From: Undaria pinnatifida
Lineage: Eukaryota > Sar > Phaeophyceae > Laminariales > Alariaceae
Assembly (NCBI GenBank): GCA_012845835.1
Contig: JABAKD010000020.1
Coordinates: 2,242,936 to 2,306,935 of the forward strand
Direction of reading: 5' to 3'
Length of the DNA: 64,000 nt
The notes under the pieces are model-generated. The model did no database searches. It was not told the DNA's origin and worked only from the letters and a program-made list of their open reading frames with translations. This document shows, piece after piece, positions 54,661 through 64,000 of this stretch. Numbering within the stretch: position 1 is the first letter of the stretch; the number at the start of each line of letters is the position of its first letter. The position numbers were made by a program, and so were the translations under genes.

Positions 54661-57600
54661 TCATTTCCTCTCGGGGAAGGGCACGTCCGGCTGAAGGTCG
54701 AAGGCTGACAACCACCCCCTGCTTTCCAAATTCTTCCGCACCTCGGCCTCGTTCTCCTTGCATAGCCACTCGTGGGCTTCCTTCAGAACCTTCAAAACCT
54801 GTAAAAAAAGAACCAAGGAGCAGGAATCGCACCTGCAGTCAGCAAACCATAGGGGAAGACACCTCACGAGGGCGCCATGCATCTTGCCTATGATTCCAAC
54901 GAGTGCACGTCAAAAAAACGGAGGCGAGATACAATAGTCACCCAATAGCAGCCTCTTTTACTGGCACGCCAAGTCCCGCGTTTGCCTCGATGGTGCCGAA
55001 CAAACCTAAGCAGATACCGTACTACGCTTGAGCCGAGGGCAAAGAGCTTGAGCAAACACCTAGTCATCTAATATCCACATCAACTCAAGAAACAACTTTT
55101 TACTGGGCATTGCAGCACGGTGCCGACATGAAAACAGGACCTACCTTGGTTTTGTTGGGGCAACTGTCGGGGATGTGGGGCTCGATGTCGACGTCAGGTC
55201 GGTAGGGGTAGCCCGGTGTGAACTTGTTCCAAGCAGCAATGTTTTCTTGGTCCGACAATTCCGCCTTGCGCACTTTCATGTTGGCCTCTAGCGTCGCGTA
55301 CCTGTTCGTCACCAAATTTACAAGCAGCACAGCAATGGGTGTACCTGGTAGGGCGATGCGAAACAACTATCCATACTACCACGGCGTCGCGCGACCACCG
55401 ATGCGCGCGAATTCTACGCGCACACGGATGGTCCGTCTGCTTCATCATGCTTCATCAGGCCTGCGGTTTGTGGTGAATGTAGCATTTGCTGTGGCTTATC
55501 TTCACGTGACAATCAGTAAAAATACACTTCGAAGTATATGACAATCGCAGAGGCCACGTAGGGCACCCCACGGCGCCACGTTCATCGAGGCCAAAGCACC
55601 AACTTACAGCAGCAGGGTGCGATATCGTCGAGGCGACAGTGCTCAAAGCAAGGGCGATGTGTTCCCAGGTGCTTCAACGCGCGTGTATAACTTTAACATG
55701 ACGTGGGCGACCGCCATAAACAGATTGTTCCAAGCGTGGGCGCCCCCGAAGAGGCCAAGACATGGACAAGATGGCAACGACGTTGCCGATGTCACACGGA
55801 AGGCCGGCATGGAATGAGGCTGGGTTAAGCGCCTGGGTTTTGCCGGGACACGTGTAGGATATGCTACTATTAAAAACGTGCTTACACGTACAGCAGTGTG
55901 ATCCTAACACACTTCGAAAAGCACGACGTCAAAGACCCCTCCACAAGTCCCGACCGTTGAGCGATCACAGCCACGGCTGTTACGAATGGAGGTTGATCTT
56001 AGAATTTTGGGGCTTGCTGAGACAGATATAGGATATGCTACTAACGCGTGCATAGGGCGTAATCTACACAACACACGGACAAGATATTTAATAGTACGTT
56101 GTCAAAGAACCCTCTACTGACCCCGACAGTCGAGCGCCTTGTCTCTCGAACCGAGCCTTGTGTGTAACGCCTGAGGGTTTAACGCAGGAGGGCCAAAGTT
56201 CCGACGCATGTATTCCCTCGGACAAGCCACATGAATCAGCGCACACAAGTACTTACATTGCCCGCGTCACGCCTAAGACCATGCGTTCGATTTCTAATCT
56301 GTCCATGCGTTATAGCGCTTAGAATAATACGAAGTACAAGGCAGTATTCACTAAGCTCACCTGTTCCTGGCGAACTCGTACATGCCCCACGCCGTCACGA
56401 CATTCCACAGCCAAACGATGTGCGGCACAAAAACCCCTAGAGGCGCAAACAACGCGATTGAATGGGGGCACAGGCGAGCACGCCGCGGACATGTCGACAG
56501 GGGGACGAGCAACGTGCCAAGTTCGAGAAACAAACATGTTGTTGCATCTCATGAACGGCCACGGTATATGCTTGCATTCTACTACAAAACGTGTACGCAA
56601 ACTACAGACTCCAATATACGGCATTTCACATTCCCAAATGAGTTTTGTGCGGTTAAACAGACACCGAAAACCTCAAATACACCAGTACCAGCTGCTGTTG
56701 GCTCGCTTCATGGCATAAGTCGCGGTCCTCACGGCATGCTCCGTGCACACTACCTTACAGGCCGTTGAGGTTAAATTTCTGTGGACGAAACTTTCACGTA
56801 TCACGCTAAGCACGTTCGCACTCTCAAGTGGGTGAACTCTTTCGAAAATAGATTCAACCGAATATCTCACGCGGTGTCACCGCCGTCCTTTACAGCAAGC
56901 AGGATCCTATAACCATGCGAAGAGCTCAAGGCATACGATGATTGGCAGTTTCTCACCGGTGGGTGTGTCGTAAGCTCCTGGCAGTCCGTGCCACCACGTC
57001 GCCATCCATTCTTCGCCCAATCTATCCACCATCCGTGCCCTGAACAAGCAAAAGTGCGCGGCAAAGGGGGGTTGGTTTCCCGGCTACAAAACACGCGACT
57101 TTATAGCTGCCCACGAGAGCAACACGGCTGAATCAGATATTCCAGCTGCAGGTATCCAAGAACGGCCCAAGAATTCCTCCGACAACAGCAGGTACTTCCG
57201 TCACCTCAAAGCCTTCTCCACAGGCGGCACGAGGTCGCCAGCACGGTGGAACATCTTGGCAGCGGCCACGTGCTCATCGAAGTCCGACGGTCTTGCCACT
57301 CCCACACTCTGCCAGGGTGTCACGTATTCAAATCGCACATAGGGTTCACAGGGCCGAGAGCCGCACGGCAGCAACCATCTTTGAGCGTTAGTAAAACCAA
57401 TTTGGCGTTCTTTCAGTAGTTGCTCATCACCGTCACCGACTTCTCCGCGGCATACCGTACATGCTATACCTGGTACAAGCAATACCGCAAAAATAGCTTT
57501 ATCGACAGGGGGCGCTTATCGGCTTTCGCCTGATACTGTCCACCACTACAGTACGACAACATAATTCCCAGCAAAATACGCCCCTTGTTGGCACTAATGC

Positions 57601-60600
57601 TGCAAGCTGCTATTGAGGGACGTCCACTTCGATGCGCCCTATCGTCTCGTCAACCGATAAGGTCGAATGCGCTGTTGCAATACTGTCAGGAATCGAACCA
57701 AAAGCGCCGAGCATCATCGCCGTAACCACGACTGTCGAAAACTACATTACTTCGACGAGGCACAACGAGCCAACGCCGTGAGAACACCAGAAGGACACTC
57801 TCCGCCGCGTGATGTTCCACGCCGCAGGCGTAGCGGAGTTCAGCTCTCTACGGTGCAACAGTACCGCAGCTGCATTTGTGCGCTTAGAAGGACGAGAGCG
57901 AGTAAAAAAGAGGACCAAGCAGGTTCGGATTGCTACCGTTACATCCAGGTGAACCACCAAAGAACTCACGAACGTGTGGGCCACCGGTTGCTTTGTCCAC
58001 TGCCACAGGCTGTGAAACTCGATTGGCGTGATGCCGGACTCCGCGCACGCGTCAGCCAGCACCTGCGAGCGTTATTCGCAGTGGCAACGGGTCATCGTTT
58101 AGGCGCAAAAAAAATCGAATCACACCGGCTCAGCCCCAGAGGCCACGCATCCCTTGCCCATTCCAAGCAGTGAACGAACCTACCCAAGCAACGGACAACA
58201 GGCTCTAGCCGCAACCGTGGACCGCAAACAAGTATTTACACAGCGGTGGTCGCGTTGCAGGACGGCGATATTTACCCCCGTTTACGCACCCCACTTTTCC
58301 AACGCTTCTTCTGCGTCCGGTATTTAAAAAACACAGAAGCCACCGACCAAGGTAAGTGCGCTGAGAAATTATGCATCCGCGAGGTAATCAAACGGCGGAT
58401 GGCATGAAGAGATTAAAGCAACCAGTCATCCACGAAGTAAAGCAGCACGTTCTGCGCGAAACGATAACGGCGTCGTAGCACACCTTCGAAGGCTTGTACA
58501 GTTCCCCGCCCTTGTCGTTGGGGGAGATACAAAACACGCCCATATCCAGCGAATGCGCCAGCTTGACGTTGTCCATGTTGCCGTCGCAACCGCCTAGCTC
58601 CTGGTTGGTGCCTGACGCTGTGTAAGACCCACAGAACTGACCACGCCAGTCGCATGCAACCACAAGAGAAGACGCCGTAAGGCTGTGGAACTCGAGCGAA
58701 TCGCTGCGACATTGTTCGGAAAAATGTTGCACCCGCAGTATCGTTGATGCCCAAGTTTTCCTACAGTACGTTGTTTTTTTTTCTGTCGCCAGGCGTGCGT
58801 TGGGATCAGCGTGGCGCAACTACCGTACGTGCTAGGAACACCTGGTCGACCTCGTTTTGGTGTGGCATTGGTGGTTACCTCACGGGATCTAGCGGGGTGG
58901 GCTGTTGCCCAGTTCAATATAACTGTGGCGTCCCTTCAAACGCATTGCGGTACGTCTTCCCCTGCCCACGTTGGCGGCCCTTCAAAACGGGTTTGCTCGC
59001 TCGTCGAAGCGCGAGATGATCTCACATTTGCCAAAATCAAGCATCCAACTGCCTGGTACCCGTCGTCGCTTGCATCCCTTGTAACAATTTTTCAATCGTG
59101 TCATACTCCATACTCCAATACTTTACAGCGTTAGTAGTTTCTCCTGCTGGGATCAGTAGCTCCACACCCCACCACCGCTCCGTTGCAGTGACGCACTAAC
59201 CTCGACGATATCAAAACAAAGGCAAGAGGCAAGCAAGCAAACCATCACATACATCCGCCGTACATTTGGGCCTCACGTGGTAGTGTATGTTCATGCTGTC
59301 GAATTTGTTTGAAGAAATCGTCGCCTTGATGACAGGGGCATGCGCATGCGTGCTGAAGCCGATCCAGCGTATCTTGCCGGCAGCCCTGTACTCCTCGAGC
59401 ACCTCCATACAGCCTCCTTCTCTCAGCACCCAGTCGAGCTGCTGGAAAGTGTTGATGCCGTGCACCGAGAAAATGTCGAGGTAGTCCACCTGCGCGTTGC
59501 ACCAATCAATCGGCAAGCACGTGCGCCGCGGTAATCACACCAAAATCAGACGCATCGCGACATGAACTGCTACCACAGAGAGTCATTGACTGTTTTCGAG
59601 ACATCCAGGGCAGGACTGCGCCAGGATTCTACAATACGTGCACCAGCAGTCGTAGCCGTGAACCCAACAGAATGCTGCAGAGTTCGTTGCGCCCGCTGTC
59701 AATGCCATTCGCGGATGGGCAAGAGCAATGGCCAAGCGCCGCAGGCACCAGTTCTGAAAAAGCATGGAACATCGTGCACAGTAAGCGTAGTTTGCTGACG
59801 ATATCGCAATCAACCGTCCTTGTCCATCGGCAAAAAATATCTAGCTGCTTAGCGCGAGCTGTGGTTCCCTTCTCCACAAAACAAAAGGTGTTCCTCTAGC
59901 GGCCACTCCCTTAGCAGGCCGTACCTGGAGTTTCTTGAAGCTCAGCTCCAGGCCTTCGCGGAACAACCGGGGGTCCTCTTTGGCGTTTGCCTTAGACTGC
60001 AAGATGAACCGCGATCGGTCATGCTTCTTAAGCGCGTGTCCGAACTGTATCTCGCTCGTGCCGTACCCCTGCACAGGCGTTTGGTCAACGGGCAGCGTGG
60101 GTACGACAAGCTTGCCACACTAAATAATACCGAGAAATTGATCCTTATCGTAGGAGATAGACGGTGGCCAAACGGCGAAGCAAGACGGGGACACAAGTTT
60201 TATCCTAACTTTTATTTTAACCCGCAGATGGGGAAAAAAACGAAAACTTGGCTCACCACACTTCCACGTATATTTCATACATGCCGTGTGTCAATTTAAC
60301 TGAATCGAACTTGTATTGCAACAAGTTTTTTTTTTCGTACTACGTATACCTGTGCGGAAAAAACGTAACGAGCTCCGAAACGTTGCACGAGTCTCGTAAC
60401 AGCAGTATGAAGGGTGCTCCGTTTCGAAAGGGATGCGCGACCAAGGGTCAACTGACTAATGCAAGTACTAATGAGTACGCCCCTCCCTCCATGTGGCACC
60501 ATTTCGGTTCTTGATGATTTTTGGGCTCGATGCAAGTGCTTTTGAATCGCCTCGGAAACGTGTATCAGAAAATCGGCGGCAAGTCAAGATATCGGGGGTG

Positions 60601-61881
60601 TCTGAAAGGCCAAGCGAGACAAAGTCACTATTAATAATGTGAGTATGTGGCGGCATGGCACCCTAAAGAGAAAAGCCGGAATGCCACACCATAGAGAAAC
60701 GGACACGACTTCACACACTTCGCACCCGCTGCAGCTCATTGCACAGCTCGCGCTTGGAGCCGGCCAAGACTTACACAGGAAAACACGTGCGCTGCAAGAA
60801 CCCAACAGAGGCGGACAGCTCACCTGCGCTGTCTCGAAGTGGTTGATGCCCAGCTCTAGTGCCCTGTAGACGCGAACAGAGACCACAAGGTGACTGTTAT
60901 CAATGGGGCGCACGTTTTGTCGTTGCAAGAAAGAAAACGGAACAGCTCTCGACAAAACAGGCCTTGTGCAGCGAAACAACAGCTTTCCCAATTGGGCGCA
61001 CGTTTTCGTATTTGCAGAGAAATAAAACGGAACAGCACTCGACAGCACACGGCTGATGCAGCCAAACGAGTGCTGTTTGAGGTTGGCCTCCAACGATGCG
61101 AGAGTTACTGGACCTGTAATTGGCCGACTCCTGCGGTCCGTCAACACGCTAGTGCAGCTTCGCTTGCCTGCCCGTCTAAGGTAAGCTTTGTCCGAGTCGG
61201 CTGGCTTCGCGTTAAGCGTGGTGGGTACACTCTAGCCTCTTCCCGTCCCACCAAAAATAGCCCCGAATCATGTTCACCCTCAGTATCACCTCAACCACCA
61301 CTGCATGCCACGCGAAAGCTTCGAAAAATCTGAGGTGATGCCGTACAGCAGTACAACTGACGCACGTATGGGAAGATACACAATGCAATGGAGAGAGAGG
61401 AGCGTGACTTACTTGTCTACGATAGCTTGGAAGTTCTCATCGCACTCTTTCGTGATGTCGCTGTTGCTAACCGAGGCTTGCTGCTTCCACGTAAACTGCT
61501 GCCGCATGCCGCCGCAGGTGATGATTGGCATCATGAGCCCTGTTCTACCGAACCTCACCTGCAAGGACCACCATCCATACAGCGCAGAGACAACATGTGG
61601 GTGAGTCAAAGCGTGTACATTTTTTCTTGGCTATTAAGCAATAAAAGTACGCGAGCAACCTTCACGTGCATGTCGCGCAAGTGTCGTTCGTGCCGCGAGA
61701 TGTTTAACTCCGGCCTTGGGCTTACCTTGGGGCAATCCCACTTTTGCGGGGCCTTGTTCCCCCTGTACTTATGCAGAGGGTCTGTACGATTCACCATCGT
61801 CTGGTAGGATTCTCGCAGCTTGGCCAGCATGTCAGCATCAGGAACACCTTTCTCCGAGAGCCGGAAATACTCGGCTCTCAT
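54661..61881 (-). CDS. Aldo/keto reductase, cyanobacterial/algal type, copy B (12 coding exons)
   Basis: Paralogue of AKR-A on the same strand. Exons, 5' to 3': 61,881-61,726; 61,558-61,413; 60,864-60,825; 60,068-59,925; 59,489-59,277; 58,636-58,484; 58,062-57,970; 57,308-57,205; 57,039-56,957; 56,436-56,361; 55,301-55,145; 54,798-54,661. All phases agree, giving 500 residues and no internal stop. Motifs: VRFGRTGLMMP, CGGMRQQF, GINHFETAQ-GYGTSE, FILQSK, DIFSVHGIN, IRWIGFSTH, GSYTASGT, DMGVFCISPNDKGG, PIEFHSLW, GVARPSDFDE, EEWMATWWHGLP and WLWNVVTAWGMY. Predicted tetrad: E111, Y116, K140, H172. The C-terminal part (about 320-500) matches the long tail of this subfamily, from memory, and is not a separate known domain. 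All internal exon lengths equal those of AKR-A, and exon 6-type sequence is about 83% identical by eye. Introns are 0.2-1.1 kb. No plastid or secretion peptide is seen from this start. The frame is open upstream (LFRQ) to an acceptor at 61,893. Confidence 0.94.
60416..60490. repeat. Short dispersed repeat, copy 2
   Basis: Partner of 54,229-54,302: tccgtttcgaaagggatgcg, then gtcaactgactaatgcaag, then aatgagtacgcccct. It lies in an intron of AKR-B. Confidence 0.65.
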
Positions 61882-61893
61882 CTGGCGGAATAG

Positions 61894-62870
61894 CTGCAAC
61901 GCAATGGAAATGGAACGACACCGAAGCTTAAGCTCCTCAACCGCCAAGGTTGTTGCTGCTGGCAGCTTGTATGAGCTGCATGAGCGGAAATAAATTTCAG
62001 CGAGAATACGCCTACGCATGCACCTTCGCCAGGACTCAGGTACCTTCGCTCTCCCAATCCATTAATGTCTGTCGCTTTCGGTACAGCGTGATATCATGCT
62101 GCCCAATTATGCCGTGCAATGTCATTCGAAGTTTTCTACGGCCTCTTGACTCTTCCCACACACATGAGCTGTCCATACTTTCTAACTACCAGTACTGTAT
62201 TAGTGACTTCTGTGTACCTGGTGCTCAAAATCGCAAAGCTAGCAGTGTTCTACAGGGTGGCAACATCATTATTAGTAGCTGACTCTTTGTATGATACCCC
62301 ATTGATGAATACCGCTATACCAGGTGAAATACCACAGCTGTCGCTAGGAACTCAACAAAGCCCCCTATTTGCAACTGTCGTCAAGTTGTGTGCGTTGGTC
62401 GAGAGTGGACGGGATAAAACGCTGTTGTCACATCGCCTAGCCCGAGGTCACACGACAAACTGCAATAAACGCACAGCAGTTATTGGAGCGGGTAACAACC
62501 GCAACAGCACAGCAGCAGCAGCGGCGGCGGCGGGGGCGGCGGCGGCGGCGGCGGCTAAGAAGATCAGCACCAGAAAAACATCATGGCACCTGACATGAAC
62601 AAAAATCCCGCTTGTTGGCAATGCTTGCAAGTAACAATAATTGTTGACAACCGTGAATGCGGACGTTTCCGTTTCAGGCGTTTTGAAAGAGGTTCCTATT
62701 TTTAGGCGCGATCAAAACTAGAAACCCGCATTCGTTGTAACAATAAAGGGCAAAATGTTACACCTATTCAGCTAAACGAGGCTATCCGAAGTAGACTGCT
62801 CGTACAAGTGGATCAAGTGGGAGAAATGATCACACCACGTCACAACAACGTCACAGCAATGGAGTAGTAA
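61894..62870. other. 5' flank of AKR-B; GCG-triplet run
   Basis: A possible leader exon (62,137-62,042, ending at GTACC) parallels the one before AKR-A. At 62,505-62,556 a gcagcagcggcggcg... run gives an Ala-rich stretch in one frame. No TATA-like element could be assigned with confidence. Confidence 0.4.
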
Positions 62871-63489
62871 ATATTCATATAATAATACCAAGTATTAACA
62901 GTAGAATTACGGGGGCATATCCCCCCAACTTGTAATTAGCGGGGGGGCGGCTTTCCCCCCCCCCTTCCTGCGCTCCGGTGCTGTCATCCCCGTTAACGCA
63001 CCCGAAAAAGAAAGAAAAATGTGTGCGTGTTCGGCATGGGCTGCGAGCGTCCTGCCAGCGCGTCATGATCGAATGTGAGGCAGGTTGGGGCATGCGCGCG
63101 CATCCCCCACGGATCCGTTTGCCCTACCCCCTTGTTTGGATGAAAAGAAGGAGGTGACATACTCCTTACTCCCCTTGTTTTTCACCCTTTACGTGAAGAA
63201 CACACGAATGAAATGTCGGAATGTCAATGCTGATTGTGTTGTACCAGGTAAGTGTGTTGGCCACTTCGGCACGACACCACCACACCAACGAGTATTCATA
63301 CATGGGCATCACGTCGAACAGTACATACCTTGGTGCATACCTGGAACTCCCATGATAGCGCCTAACACACATTTTAGCACACCACGGTGACACATTTTTG
63401 GCTTTTGAAAATATCATCAGCAAAAGTGCTGTTGTTGGTGAGTGTGCCATCTACCGCATCCCGGGTGAAAAGCACCACGCACGGGAGCC
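62871..63489. other. No gene recognised
   Basis: G-run and C-run pair at 62,940-62,965 (ggggggg, then cggctttcccccccccc) could form a hairpin. The short frames (for example 63,085-63,390 plus, 101 codons) have no recognisable content. Confidence 0.4.
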
Positions 63490-63675
63490 TCGCAGCTAGC
63501 GGGTGTGATATCGAGGGGGTGTCATAGCGAGGGGGTACGGTGATACGAGAGATGATCGCGGGAGTGTGAACAGACTCCGGCCAGATTGCAGGGGGTGTGA
63601 TAACAAGAAAGGGGTGTGATAACAAGGAAGGGGTGCGACGACAAGGGGTGCAATAAGAAGGAGTGCGCTAACACG
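63490..63675. repeat. Degenerate ggggtgtgataacaagaa minisatellite
   Basis: Words such as gggggtgtgataacaagaaa, ggggtgtgataacaaggaag, ggggtgcgacgacaagg and ggggtgcaataagaag follow each other with a period of about 16-20 bp. Non-coding. Confidence 0.75.
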
Positions 63676-64000
63676 TGAGATGCTTTGATATTAATCAATT
63701 TCCACGCAATGCCGGTGATGTATGTATGGCCCACGCTTGCAACCCGTGGATGGCACCAGAGATCCCCGCTTTGCTTCCGAGAACGGTTTCAGGCAGGGCG
63801 TAAATTAGTTGTTGCGCTGGCGCAACTTTCGGATCGGAATTTCGTCGTGGCGCGACAGGCGGAGAAGGCGAGCTGTGGGCAACCGACGCCGGAGCCCTAA
63901 CTTTTTTTTTGCCCTGGGTACCTGTACCATCGGTATCCAATGAAAATCTCGGGGGTGGCCTTGTCCCTCTGAAAAACTGCTTGCTGACATCCACACAGCA
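63676..64000. other. No gene recognised at right edge
   Basis: attagttgttgcgctggcgcaac near 63,806 resembles attagctgttgcgctgttgcgc at 24,936, perhaps another dispersed repeat. Cut by the window end. Confidence 0.3.

Noticed and set aside
57205-57308. Translation end of AKR-B at the in-frame TGA right after the exon (AGG-TGA)
   Set aside because: The same AG|GTGA donor context and phase occur in AKR-A, and the next exon (EEWMATWW) continues the family's known C-terminal region in phase.

Overview
The window looks like a nuclear contig from a eukaryote. Two genes are split into a dozen exons by GT-AG introns, and most of the remainder is transposon debris, satellites and long G or C runs. The genes encode an aldo/keto reductase of the kind known from cyanobacteria and algae. 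The Ty1/copia elements carry a primer site matching a tRNA-Met anticodon arm, as reported for diatom and some other copia lineages. Interstitial TTAGGG arrays also occur. A photosynthetic stramenopile such as a brown alga fits best, but this is inference and no marker gene settles it.

Layout. Positions 1-2,350 hold a scrap of copia pol, an unplaced coiled-coil ORF and unassigned sequence. Positions 2,357-14,229 (minus strand) hold aldo/keto reductase gene A (AKR-A, 12 coding exons). Its 5.7-kb intron 11 contains an old copia element (about 3,981-8,112). Positions 15.2-18.5 kb hold a copia integrase/RT remnant between two inverted copies of a short tRNA-like repeat. Positions 18.9-42.3 kb are a nested repeat zone. 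It contains about ten copies of a G-rich composite repeat (here 'G-repeat'), four pieces of one LINE family, a pogo-like deletion derivative with a TA target duplication, copies of a short non-autonomous repeat ('T-repeat'), two TTAGGG arrays, a foldback of about 1.66 kb and several microsatellites. Positions 42.4-43.5 kb are a satellite built from CATGG words. Positions 43.6-49.5 kb are a second LTR-bounded copia element with gag and protease parts but no recognisable integrase or RT. Positions 49.5-54.2 kb hold minisatellites, unassigned sequence and two unrecognised ORFs. Positions 54,661-61,881 (minus strand) hold gene B (AKR-B), with coding exon sizes identical to AKR-A in all internal exons. 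The last 2 kb hold no recognisable gene.

How it fits together. The two reductase genes are a same-strand duplication about 40 kb apart, and both reading frames stay open across every exon. The DNA between them has grown by repeated insertion. Several nesting events can be read directly: the LINE inside a G-repeat, the pogo derivative inside a local repeat, and copia inside an AKR intron. The LINE and the T-repeats share a 3' end (a GTGACCACGGACT box, then a CAA-rich tail), which suggests that LINE machinery mobilised the T-repeats. All exon boundaries and identities were read by eye; no alignment or database search was run.
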